Positions 1-6,315 of a stretch of 9,859 bases of DNA are shown here, in pieces. Position 1 is the first letter of the stretch. Each line of letters starts with the position of its first letter. A program made the translations under genes and the position numbers. The notes beneath the pieces are model-generated. The model ran no database searches, was not told where the DNA came from, and saw nothing but the letters and a program-made list of their open reading frames with translations. The stretch covers positions 1 through 9,859 of the forward strand of contig JBBSQD010000245.1 of the NCBI GenBank assembly GCA_038258185.1, read 5' to 3'. Source of the DNA: JAIOHN01 sp038258185. GTDB taxonomy: Bacteria > Chloroflexota > Anaerolineae > Aggregatilineales > Phototrophicaceae.

Positions 1-94
1 GTTGCCGCACCTCCGGATGCGGCGACGTGTTGATGGCTGCTTCAAGCGTCCCAAGTTGCTCGTCTGTCAGTGTGAAATCGATTCGTCTGCTCAT
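1..94 (-). CDS. Partial IS630-type transposase / HTH protein, N-terminus only
   Basis: An open frame reads from ATG at 94-92 to the left edge of the window. The 31 visible codons begin MSRRIDFTLTDEQLGTLEAA and end in PEVRQ. The pattern of a basic start, a short strand, an acidic T-D/E-E-Q-L helix and then PEVRQ resembles the beginning of the helix-turn-helix domain that opens many IS630-family transposases and the stand-alone HTH halves of split IS630 genes. This is recognition of a family style, not an alignment; the catalytic DDE domain, if present, lies outside the window. There is no convincing Shine-Dalgarno: the 11 bases between the stop of the TIR gene and this ATG are AT-rich. The gene is on the same strand as the TIR gene and immediately downstream, so it may be read through from it. 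No terminal inverted repeat could be identified. It could also be an unrelated small HTH regulator. Confidence 0.55.
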   Translation of the reverse strand, partial: MSRRIDFTLTDEQLGTLEAAINTSPHPEVRQ

Positions 95-105
95 GCCACA
101 ATATT

Positions 106-639
106 TTATCTTGTTGGTCGTCTTTCGAACACTGGCTTAGTGGAGTGAATAGATTGATTGGACTTGGATGGAACAGGCACAGATTGACTTTTTTGTAGGT
201 ATTCATGTGAATTTGTCCTTATTACATTGATACCCGCTTCATTCAAAATAGCTTTGGACAGTTTACTTAAGGTCATGGTGCCTGCTGCAAAATCAATGTA
301 ATGAATGCGCGTCATACCCATTGGGGGTTCGGTTGGCTGCGCCATAATGGGAATGACATTTTTTCGCAGCGTATATCGGGCATAAGCCAGTTCTTCAAGT
401 ACATAACTCTCGGATTCGTGAGGATTATCCAAATGACGATTGATGTCTGGTGAGTACAGCACGACAAAGACATCACAACGACGGATTTCGCGTTGAATTT
501 CGCTTTCCCAACTGCGACCTGCGGCAAGGCTACGATCAGTCCAGGCGGTGATACCAGCAATACTGCTCAAAGCATCGCACAATTCAAAAGCCAGTTCACG
601 AGTATCTTTTTTGGAATAACTGATAAAAATATGGGGCAT
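106..639 (-). CDS. Stand-alone TIR-domain protein
   Basis: This is a small soluble protein made of one TIR domain (about residues 1-130) and a Ser/Pro-rich basic tail of about 40 residues with no recognisable fold. Numbering here is from the ATG at 639-637. Visible TIR features are the opening strand HIFISYSKKD, the W-T-D segment after the first helix, G-R-S-W, the hydrophobic strand DVFVVLYSP, and V-L-E-E-L-A-Y-A. The second Glu of that last motif (residue 83) sits where the NAD-cleaving Glu of enzymatic TIR domains usually lies. Bacterial TIR domains are often NADases or nucleotide-signal producers in defence systems, but no partner gene (sensor, STING, Argonaute, ThsA type) is visible. A GTG six codons upstream (657) is an alternative start. 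ATG was chosen because it gives the usual MPHIFISYS beginning; neither start has a good Shine-Dalgarno. Sampled lines are roughly 33-45% GC against nearly 60% next door, suggesting acquisition by transfer. Fold confidence is high; function is inferred. Confidence 0.85.
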   Translation of the reverse strand: MPHIFISYSKKDTRELAFELCDALSSIAGITAWTDRSLAAGRSWESEIQREIRRCDVFVVLYSPDINRHLDNPHESESYVLEELAYARYTLRKNVIPIMAQPTEPPMGMTRIHYIDFAAGTMTLSKLSKAILNEAGINVIRTNSHEYLQKSQSVPVPSKSNQSIHSTKPVFERRPTR

Positions 640-675
640 GAGTTCATCATCATTCACACAAACGTTAGATCATTC

Positions 676-704
676 ATTATGACTTTTATAGCCTTGTACG
701 GCAA
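676..704 (-). promoter_or_regulatory. Candidate promoter for the TIR gene
   Basis: On the minus strand, TTGCCG (704-699) is followed by a 17-base spacer and CATAAT (681-676). These match the sigma-70 consensus at 4 of 6 and 5 of 6 positions. The -35 box begins just after the stop codon of the upstream sugar transferase, so the TIR gene can plausibly be transcribed on its own. The predicted start near 669 would leave about 30 bases before the ATG at 639 but only about 12 before the alternative GTG at 657, which mildly favours the ATG. Confidence 0.45.
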
Positions 705-705
705 G

Positions 706-2073
706 CTAATACGCTCCTCGTCCCGTGAAGACCACCAGCACCGTCCGCAGTACAATTTGCACATCCAGCCACAGCGAATAATGCCGGATATAGTACAGGT
801 CGTCCTCGGTGTTTTCGAACATGGGACGCTCCGCCCGCCCATTGATCTGCCACCAGCCGGTAATGCCCTGCGGCATTTCGAAGCGTTTGCGCTGCCACCA
901 GGCATATTTTTCCACATATTCCGGCAGTTCTGGCCGTGGCCCGACGATGCTCATCTCACCGCGCAGCACATTGATAAACTGTGGAAGTTCGTCCAGGCTG
1001 GTGCGCCGTAAAAATCGCCCCACCCGCGTCACACGTGGATCAGCCGGTTGTTTTTGCGGATGGGGCGCGTTTGGTGGGGGAGATTGCGTGTACATCGTGC
1101 GGAATTTAAGCATGTTGAAAGGGCGGCCATATTGACCCAAACGCCGCTGCTGGAAGATCGCTGCGCCAGGACTATCGAGCCGGATCGCCAGCATAATCAG
1201 CCCGAACAGCGGCCACGCTAGCAACAGAATCACCAGCGCCAGCGTGATATCAAACAGGCGTTTGACCATCATCTGCGCCGGGGACAGAATATCATAACGC
1301 ACCCCGATCAGCGGGATACCGCCGAAATCTTCCGCCGACAGGTGAAAATAAGCCAGTTCGGCGTAATCCGGCGCAAGGCGGATATTGACCGGATGGGCTT
1401 GCAGGCGTTGTGTCCATTGGGCCATCTGCGCCATTGTCGTTTCATCCACGCGCCCTAAACTGATGAACACCTCATCCACCGCTTGCGCTGTAATCACCTT
1501 ATCAAGATCGGCCAGATCACCCAGCACTGGCCCGACAACCGGGGCTGACGAATCGGCCTGTATATAGCCGACCAGTTTCAGGCGTGCCCAGTCATGGGCT
1601 TTCACCACCGTGCCGACCTGCCGCGCATGGGCATCCGTGCCGATAATCAGCACACGCCGCTGCTGGCTGACCGGGCTTGAGCACAGTGCGATCACGCCAC
1701 GATGCAGCAGCAATCCACCGAAAATCAGCCCGATCAGATAGAGTGCCTGCAAGCGTGAATAATCGCGGTAGGTCAGGTAGATCATGCCCAGGAACAGCAG
1801 ACTCGCCACCACCTGCCCGCTGATGAGGCGTCGCAGCAGCGTCCAGCGGCTGACATAGGGCCGATAGACTCCTGCCTGTGCCAGCCCAAAAATCCAGATC
1901 AGACCGGTGGCGATGAACAGCCACAACGGGGGCGACACCGCAGCCTCTGGAATCGACGCGCCTGCTGCCAGATTCAGCCGCAGCCACCATGACCCCAACA
2001 GCGCCGCCGTGACGATCAGGTTGTCTGCTGCCAGCAGTATCAGCAGATAACGCGGCCTGAGATTCCGTACCAT
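706..2073 (-). CDS. Polyprenyl-phosphate sugar phosphotransferase (exopolysaccharide initiation)
   Basis: This 455-residue membrane enzyme of the bacterial sugar transferase family (WcaJ/WbaP/PglC-like) moves a sugar-1-phosphate from a nucleotide sugar to undecaprenyl phosphate, the first step of exopolysaccharide or O-antigen repeat synthesis. The N-terminal half carries several hydrophobic segments (about residues 8-30, 49-69, 84-101 and 110-130). A Rossmann-like CoA_binding_3 domain follows, starting VLIIGTDAHARQVG (141-154). The C-terminal catalytic domain (about 268-455) has the KRLFDITLAL re-entrant helix, KFRTM (323-327), TSLDELPQF with the expected catalytic Asp361-Glu362 pair, GPRPE (378-382), GITGWWQINGR and the usual GRGAY end, so it looks intact. 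ATG at 2073 was chosen because it lies two bases after the stop of the upstream transferase gene, typical of translational coupling. A GTG at 2106 would overlap that gene and add 11 residues. The sugar specificity cannot be read from the sequence. Confidence 0.93.
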   Translation of the reverse strand: MVRNLRPRYLLILLAADNLIVTAALLGSWWLRLNLAAGASIPEAAVSPPLWLFIATGLIWIFGLAQAGVYRPYVSRWTLLRRLISGQVVASLLFLGMIYLTYRDYSRLQALYLIGLIFGGLLLHRGVIALCSSPVSQQRRVLIIGTDAHARQVGTVVKAHDWARLKLVGYIQADSSAPVVGPVLGDLADLDKVITAQAVDEVFISLGRVDETTMAQMAQWTQRLQAHPVNIRLAPDYAELAYFHLSAEDFGGIPLIGVRYDILSPAQMMVKRLFDITLALVILLLAWPLFGLIMLAIRLDSPGAAIFQQRRLGQYGRPFNMLKFRTMYTQSPPPNAPHPQKQPADPRVTRVGRFLRRTSLDELPQFINVLRGEMSIVGPRPELPEYVEKYAWWQRKRFEMPQGITGWWQINGRAERPMFENTEDDLYYIRHYSLWLDVQIVLRTVLVVFTGRGAY

Positions 2074-2075
2074 AT

Positions 2076-2813
2076 TTAAGCGCGGGCTTCCCGCAGCAGC
2101 GCCCACAGGAAGCGCGTGTTATAGATCACATAACGCCGCCACAAGCGCCCCGGCTCCTGTACCAGTCGGAACAACCACTCTAACCCGGAACGCTGCATCC
2201 AGCGCGGCGCCTGCGCTTTTGTCCCGGCGACAAAATCAAACGCCGCCCCTACGCCGATCAGCAGTTGTGCGTCCAAAAGCGGACGATACTGCGCCATCCA
2301 GATATCCTGCTTGGGTGACCCTAATCCTATCCAGATCACATGCGCCCCGGCGCGATTCAAGCGCTCGACGACGACGCTATCCACTGTCGCGCCAATTTCG
2401 CTCATGGGTGGCGCTTCATAACCGACGATCTCCAGCGCCGGAAAAAGTCGCCGCAAATGGGCGGTCAATTGCTCCGGCACACCGGGCAGTCCACCATAGA
2501 AATAATGTCGGATTCCGCTTCCAGCAGTCTGCTCGCATAACGCCAGCAGCATGTCCGGCCCGTAGACGCGCTCGGCCTCGGCCTGACCGCGCCGCTGCTG
2601 CACCCACACCAGCGGCATCCCATCCGCTGCGATCATAGCCGCGCCGTTTAAGGCCGCCAGCACCTGCGGATTTTCCCGCGCCTGCATGAGCGTATAGACC
2701 GGGCAGGTGCACACATAGCGTTTGCCTTCGTCGCGTGACCATTGCACCAACAGTGTGATGGCTTCCTCAAAGCGCTGTGCATCCAGCGGAACGCCTAAGA
2801 TATTCATTCGCAT
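2076..2813 (-). CDS. WecG/TagA/CpsF-family glycosyltransferase
   Basis: This 245-residue glycosyltransferase (GT26) adds a sugar, often an N-acetylmannosamine derivative, to a lipid-linked intermediate at the inner membrane face. Visible family blocks are YVCTCPVYTLMQA (33-45), ADGMPLVW (63-70, containing the expected catalytic Asp64), YGPDMLLALCE (84-94), FYGG, IGLGSPKQD (162-170), GVGAAFDF (187-194) and the C-terminal stretch RWMQRSGLEWLFRL followed by QEPGRLWRRY. Thr36 appears to sit where the catalytic Thr of TagA lies, while the Asn usually two residues on is Pro38. The strongly basic, aromatic C-terminus (about 200-245) fits the membrane-docking tail of the family. The ATG at 2813 has AAGGAG eight bases upstream; the second ATG two codons later is less well spaced. 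It is the first gene of a two-gene unit with the sugar phosphotransferase and probably acts right after it in assembling a polysaccharide repeat unit, though the rest of that locus is absent. Confidence 0.92.
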   Translation of the reverse strand: MRMNILGVPLDAQRFEEAITLLVQWSRDEGKRYVCTCPVYTLMQARENPQVLAALNGAAMIAADGMPLVWVQQRRGQAEAERVYGPDMLLALCEQTAGSGIRHYFYGGLPGVPEQLTAHLRRLFPALEIVGYEAPPMSEIGATVDSVVVERLNRAGAHVIWIGLGSPKQDIWMAQYRPLLDAQLLIGVGAAFDFVAGTKAQAPRWMQRSGLEWLFRLVQEPGRLWRRYVIYNTRFLWALLREARA

Positions 2814-2821
2814 GGGATTAG

Positions 2822-2842
2822 CTCCTTATCGTCCGAATTATA
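2822..2842 (-). promoter_or_regulatory. -10 box and Shine-Dalgarno for the polysaccharide unit
   Basis: On the minus strand a perfect TATAAT (2842-2837) lies upstream of AAGGAG (2827-2822), which is eight bases before the ATG at 2813. No good -35 box is present at 16-18 bases (TAGCGT at the 17-base position), so the promoter is weak, activated or not real. The ribosome binding site is the firmer of the two and decides the start of the glycosyltransferase gene. Confidence 0.4.
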
Positions 2843-2919
2843 CGGATTGTCAGCAGAAGACGCTATTTGCGTTAATATCACTCTGGAGCCGCACAGGGCG
2901 TGACCTTTTATTTCACTGC

Positions 2920-2948
2920 TTGACGCTCCCCGCAGCGCCCTATATGCT
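2920..2948 (+). promoter_or_regulatory. Sigma-70-type promoter for the USP-DUF389 gene
   Basis: TTGACG (2920-2925) and TATGCT (2943-2948) are separated by exactly 17 bases, matching the consensus at 5 of 6 and 4 of 6 positions. The predicted start is near 2955. AGGAG at 2975-2979 lies eight bases before the ATG at 2988. With the minus-strand -10 box at 2837-2842 this makes 2814-2987 a divergent control region; no further operator is evident in it. Confidence 0.55.
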
Positions 2949-2987
2949 ATTGCTTGATTTGCGCCTCATCATCCAGGAGACAAGTTC

Positions 2988-5042
2988 ATGACCGAAGAGT
3001 CGACTCCGCATTATGCCGATATTGTGCTGGTGCCGCTGGCTAACCCTGAAACCGCCACCAGCCTGATTGATCTGGCGCTGGCGATTGCGCACCCGGAGGA
3101 GGGGCGGGTGATCGCCCTGATTGTGTCGCTGGGGGATACGGAGAATGAAAGCGAAACGATTGAGGAAATTGAGCCGCTGATCGAAAATTACACCGAGTCC
3201 GAAAAACCTGTCGAGCTGATCACCGTCAAAGCGACCAGTGTCGCCCGGGGCATTCTGGATGTGGTGCGCGAACAGGGTGTGGATCTGGTCGTGCTGGGTT
3301 TGAGCAAACCGTCCAATGGACACGTGATGATCGGCACGATTGCGGAAAGTGTCGCGGCAACTGCGCCTTGTGGGGTGTTGATTTACCGCGCAGCACGGAA
3401 CCTCGATTTTAAGCATATTATTGTGCCGATGGATGGCAGCGAAGACGCACGCATCGCGGCACGGGTCGGCATTCTGATGGGGCAGTATTACGATAAGCCG
3501 GTTGAAGCGATGTATGTGCAGGACAGCTCACGTGAATACTGGGAAGGCCGTGGCCGCATTGAGGCGACTTTACACGATATCCCCGGCCAGCAAATGGTCA
3601 AGCGCACCCTGGTGACCGCCAGCAACGCGGTCAATGGGCTGCTGGCGCGGGTGGATGATGATGATTTGCTGGTGGTGGGTTTTTCTGGACGCAGCGAATG
3701 GCAGCGCTGGCTGTACGGGGATTTCTCGCTGCCGATTCTCAATCGTGCGCCGGGGCCGGTGATTCTGACCTCCCGCCCGGCAGAGCCGGAAACCGTCGCG
3801 GGGGATTATCTCAGCCGGTTGCGCGGCTGGCTGAACCCGACCCTGACCCCGGTGGAGCAGGACGATCTGGTGCGGCAGGGAGCGCAGACTGCTTCAGCCA
3901 CGCTGGACTTTACCGTGCTGATGATGGTCGCGGCGGTGATCGCATCGCTGGGGCTGCTGCTCAACAGTGGCGCGGTGATTATCGGCGCGATGCTGGTGGC
4001 GCCCCTGATGTCCCCGCTGATTTCTTTCGCGACTGGCATTACTGTCGGGCGGATGGATCTGGTGCAGCGTTCTGGCCTGACCGTGGTGGAAGGTGTTCTG
4101 ATCGCATTGCTGCTGTCTGGCCTGATCGGCGTTTTAAGCCCCAGCAATATCATCACCGATGAAATGGTGAATCGCGGTAATCCCAGTGTGCTGGATATGG
4201 GGGTGGCGCTGGCTTCAGGCCTGATCGGTGCCTATGCCACAGCCCGTAAGGATATTCCGGCAGCGCTGGCGGGTGTGGCGATTGCCGCCGCCTTAGTCCC
4301 GCCGATTTGTACGGTGGGGCTGGGCATTGCGGTGGGGAATCTGCCTCTGGCGCGCGGGGCATCCTTGCTGTTTGTCACCAACATTGTCTCGATCATCCTG
4401 GCGGCATGGGGGGTGTTTTTCTGGTTGGGGCTGCGTCCACGTGTGGTCGAAACCTCGCGCACCCGACAGTATGTTTCCGCCGCGCTGGTGACGATTTTTA
4501 TCGGCATTCTGGGGTCGCTGGTTGTGCGTGAAGTCAACCCGGCGAACTTTGAGGCGAACGTGGAGGAAACATTGCAGCAGGCGTTGGAACCGTTCAGTCA
4601 GGGGGAACTGGTCAATTTTGATCTGGTGCGTGGCGATCCCCTTCGCGTGATTGCGACAGTGCGTATTTCGTCGGCGCTGCTGGAAAATGAAATCACACGC
4701 GCGACCTTGCAGGAAGAAATTGAAGCCGCTGAACAAAGTCTGACGAACGCGCTGGATCAGCAGGTGATTTTGGAGGTGGTGATGCAGCCCACTTTGCTGG
4801 TCGATGACAGCCGCGTGGTCATCTCGCAGCAGTTGAACAGCACTTTTTCTCCGTCGCGGTTGGTGCGTTTTGATGTCGAGGAGCAGGGTGAATCCCTGTT
4901 GATTACGACGGTAATTCAGCTTACCCGCCAGATGAGCATGGTGCAGGTTCAGCAGAAGACACTGACGGCGGAAACCGTGCTGAGCAGTTTGCTGGAAAGA
5001 CCAGTCTCGCTGGCTGTGGAAATTGATTACAGTGGCCCGTGA
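2988..5042 (+). CDS. Two universal-stress domains fused to a DUF389 membrane domain
   Basis: This 684-residue protein has three parts. Residues about 9-133 form a first universal stress protein (USP) domain with a degenerate nucleotide loop (GLSKPSNGHVMIGT). Residues about 141-262 form a second, opening with HIIVPMDGSEDARIAARVG. It carries GFSG, nine residues, then GD (231-245), close to the G-x2-G-x9-G-S/T ATP signature but with Asp last. Residues about 300-485 are the DUF389 hydrophobic domain, with about five to six membrane segments (near 307-325, 328-350, 365-385, 400-417, 424-449 and 457-481) and the family-like LNSGAVIIGAMLVAPLMSPL and AALVPPICTVGLGIAVGN stretches. One more segment lies near 495-513, then a soluble acidic C-terminal domain of about 170 residues resembling two repeats of a small alpha/beta unit. 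The function of DUF389 is not established to my knowledge. The architecture suggests a membrane transporter or channel gated by nucleotide or stress signals, which is inference. The ATG has AGGAG eight bases upstream and a good promoter. Confidence 0.9.
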   Translation: MTEESTPHYADIVLVPLANPETATSLIDLALAIAHPEEGRVIALIVSLGDTENESETIEEIEPLIENYTESEKPVELITVKATSVARGILDVVREQGVDLVVLGLSKPSNGHVMIGTIAESVAATAPCGVLIYRAARNLDFKHIIVPMDGSEDARIAARVGILMGQYYDKPVEAMYVQDSSREYWEGRGRIEATLHDIPGQQMVKRTLVTASNAVNGLLARVDDDDLLVVGFSGRSEWQRWLYGDFSLPILNRAPGPVILTSRPAEPETVAGDYLSRLRGWLNPTLTPVEQDDLVRQGAQTASATLDFTVLMMVAAVIASLGLLLNSGAVIIGAMLVAPLMSPLISFATGITVGRMDLVQRSGLTVVEGVLIALLLSGLIGVLSPSNIITDEMVNRGNPSVLDMGVALASGLIGAYATARKDIPAALAGVAIAAALVPPICTVGLGIAVGNLPLARGASLLFVTNIVSIILAAWGVFFWLGLRPRVVETSRTRQYVSAALVTIFIGILGSLVVREVNPANFEANVEETLQQALEPFSQGELVNFDLVRGDPLRVIATVRISSALLENEITRATLQEEIEAAEQSLTNALDQQVILEVVMQPTLLVDDSRVVISQQLNSTFSPSRLVRFDVEEQGESLLITTVIQLTRQMSMVQVQQKTLTAETVLSSLLERPVSLAVEIDYSGP

Positions 5043-5099
5043 GTGACTAAGGCTGAACTGAGATAAAAAGCTGCAGGATTTTATTTCAGCGTGAGTCAC
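5043..5099 (+). terminator. Imperfect hairpin downstream of the USP-DUF389 gene
   Basis: CTGAGATAAAA (5058-5068) pairs with TTTTATTTCAG (5079-5089), with one G-U pair, around a 10-base loop. Outside it, GTGACT (5043-5048) pairs with AGTCAC (5094-5099). The structure begins immediately after the stop codon at 5040-5042. There is no clean U-run after the outer stem, so it is not a textbook intrinsic terminator; the stem's own U-rich right arm or a role in mRNA 3'-end protection are alternatives. Confidence 0.35.
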
Positions 5100-5105
5100 A
5101 CTTTG

Positions 5106-5131
5106 TACGGACATGGCACGCCATGTCCGTA
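5106..5131. repeat. Perfect 12+12 base palindrome with 2-base centre
   Basis: TACGGACATGGC (5106-5117) and GCCATGTCCGTA (5120-5131) are exact reverse complements around AC. G-U pairs could extend the RNA stem two more positions on each side. It is not followed by a T-run. It covers the candidate -35 element and most of the spacer of the promoter of the small downstream gene. Possible identities are a repressor operator, a dispersed REP-like palindrome, or a bidirectional terminator for the gene to the left. The sequence alone does not decide between them. Confidence 0.7.
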
Positions 5132-5141
5132 TGTTTATACT
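5113..5141 (+). promoter_or_regulatory. Candidate promoter for the small gene at 5164
   Basis: ATGGCA (5113-5118, 4 of 6 to the -35 consensus) and TATACT (5136-5141, 5 of 6 to the -10) are spaced by 17 bases. The predicted start near 5148 lies just before the strong AGGAGGTG at 5151-5158, giving a very short leader. The palindrome at 5106-5131 overlaps the -35 and spacer, so a bound protein would occlude it. Confidence 0.35.
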
Positions 5142-5150
5142 ATTAATCAC

Positions 5151-5158
5151 AGGAGGTG
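5151..5158 (+). promoter_or_regulatory. Strong Shine-Dalgarno selecting a TTG start
   Basis: AGGAGGTG is a near-perfect anti-16S complement, ending five bases before TTG at 5164-5166. The alternative in-frame ATG at 5113 lies upstream of it, inside the palindrome, and the ATG at 5188 is about 30 bases past it. The site therefore points to TTG as the real start. Confidence 0.7.
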
Positions 5159-5163
5159 TTTCA

Positions 5164-5538
5164 TTGTCGATATGGGGTGTGGGAAACATGGAACGTGATG
5201 ATGCGTTAAATGTTCTTGATGGATGGTGTATATCCATTATTGACGAAATCAGAAAAACCTTTAATCAAGACCGTTTAACAACTTTGTATGGGGATGCTGG
5301 CGAGTCACGAATCATAGGCAATATTGATATCCTCATTACTTTAATCTCGCATTATAGAACTTATCCAAATCTTAGTCTTGAAGAAATTGATAAATGGCAT
5401 GAAGACTATCTGGATACATTTGATCGAACCATTGGATTATACAACCCAGAACCCGGTTTTGTGACGTGGCGCAGAGAGTTTATTATCAAAACCTTTGATA
5501 GATTGCATAACGAAATGCAACCTTATAACATGGCCTAA
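5164..5538 (+). CDS. Small hypothetical protein with W-G-x-G N-terminus, TTG start
   Basis: The protein is 125 residues from the TTG at 5164. It begins (M)SIWGVGNMERDDALNVLDGW, which resembles the M-G-x-W-G-x-G-x-F-x-x-D-x-A-x-D opening of DUF4259-like small proteins. In many of these the motif lies at the very N-terminus, which supports TTG rather than the ATG at 5113 (17 residues longer) or at 5188 (8 shorter). The rest is predicted mainly helical and acidic: a helix around IDEIRKTF, another around NIDILITLISHYR, then E-E-I-D-K-W, YLDTFDRTIGLYNPEPGF, and a final helix with RREFIIKTFDRLHNE. There is no signal peptide or membrane segment and no known catalytic motif. Sampled lines are about one third GC, well below neighbours, suggesting an acquired gene. 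It is convergent with the Mut7-C gene, whose stop is 31 bases away. The function is unknown; family membership is from memory of the motif and needs a profile search. Confidence 0.75.
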   Translation: MSIWGVGNMERDDALNVLDGWCISIIDEIRKTFNQDRLTTLYGDAGESRIIGNIDILITLISHYRTYPNLSLEEIDKWHEDYLDTFDRTIGLYNPEPGFVTWRREFIIKTFDRLHNEMQPYNMA

Positions 5539-5569
5539 TACAGGTGTTTTGAAATCCACTACTCATATT

Positions 5570-6313
5570 TTAAGCTCCACCCGTAAATTCGTCGATGAGG
5601 GCCTGCATCTGCTGGAAGTGCGCGCCTTTCCAGTAAATCTGGCCGCAGTCCGGGCATTGATGAAACACCTCATAATACTTGGCAGTATCCACTGGCAGCA
5701 GGTCGATAATGCTGTCTTTGGCTACGGGTTGCAGCAGTCCATTGCATTTGATGCAGCGCTTGAATGGCGTGAGATCCGCCGCCAGACGGAAACGCGCCAC
5801 CGCCCAGGCGACCTGTCCGCGCGGATTGGTCTCGCGCACGAAGCAGCCGTAAATCACCAGACTACGTTTGAGCAGGCCGACATCGCGTGTCAGCAAAATG
5901 CGTTTTTCCTCGTTTGAAACCTGCGCCAGTTCATCATCGGGATAATCATTGCGATACAGGGTGTCGAAGCCCATCAGACGCAGATAGGCCGCCAGCCGTC
6001 CCAGATGCGTATCCAGAATAAAACGCGGAGTCCCCTCAAAGGGTGGCCGCAGCGCCACGGCGTTTAAGATGTCGGCTGTTGTCCCATAGGGATAGACATC
6101 AATGCGGTCATCCGGCTCGACGATGTATTCAAAATCCACCCCCGCGCCGTTGACTGCAATCTGCTCAATTTCGGCATGGGGCACCCCCAGCGATTCGATC
6201 ATGTCCTTGATCGAAGCTTTCCAATCAAAGGGATGGTCAATCACCTGCTGACGGCGTGAGCGTGGCAGAAAGTCGTTCAGCGCGTCATGAAATGTAAAGT
6301 AGGCGTGATCCAT
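5570..6313 (-). CDS. Ubiquitin-like / Mut7-C PIN-type RNase with zinc ribbon
   Basis: This 247-residue soluble protein has an N-terminal beta-grasp, ubiquitin-like domain (about residues 1-80, ending in EPDDRIDVYPY as in the Ub-Mut7-C family). A Mut7-C domain (about 95-240) follows: PRFILDTHLGRLAAYLRLMGFDTLY with Asp101, the YPDDELA segment, RILLTRDVGLLKRS with Asp144, and a zinc ribbon with Cys187-x2-Cys190 and Cys220-x2-Cys223. Mut7-C belongs to the PIN-like RNase superfamily; Asp101 and Asp144 are the likely metal-binding acids. The bacterial role and substrate are not established, and RNA processing is inferred from the fold. Its ATG lies two bases after the TGA of the histidine phosphatase gene with no clear Shine-Dalgarno of its own, implying translational coupling. 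The family is the usual length and nothing looks damaged. Confidence 0.92.
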   Translation of the reverse strand: MDHAYFTFHDALNDFLPRSRRQQVIDHPFDWKASIKDMIESLGVPHAEIEQIAVNGAGVDFEYIVEPDDRIDVYPYGTTADILNAVALRPPFEGTPRFILDTHLGRLAAYLRLMGFDTLYRNDYPDDELAQVSNEEKRILLTRDVGLLKRSLVIYGCFVRETNPRGQVAWAVARFRLAADLTPFKRCIKCNGLLQPVAKDSIIDLLPVDTAKYYEVFHQCPDCGQIYWKGAHFQQMQALIDEFTGGA

Positions 6314-6315
6314 CG

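Noticed and set aside
106..657. A full TIR-based defence operon such as Thoeris or CBASS
   Set aside because: No NADase/SMODS/SIR2/effector partner occurs on either side within the window; the neighbours are polysaccharide genes and a transposase-like fragment.
493..1011. 172-codon plus-strand frame spanning the TIR/sugar-transferase junction
   Set aside because: Antisense to two genes with clear conserved motifs; translation shows no domain.
2940..3416. 158-codon minus-strand frame
   Set aside because: Overlaps the well supported promoter and first USP domain of the plus-strand gene; His/Gln/Arg-rich shadow.
3653..3664. GAT trinucleotide run
   Set aside because: Encodes a short Asp run in the second USP domain; only four units, too short to be a meaningful repeat.
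4293..5237. Long open frame (314 codons) on the minus strand
   Set aside because: It lies almost wholly antisense to the USP-DUF389 gene, is rich in His, Gln and Arg without any motif, and runs through the palindrome region; it is a composition shadow.
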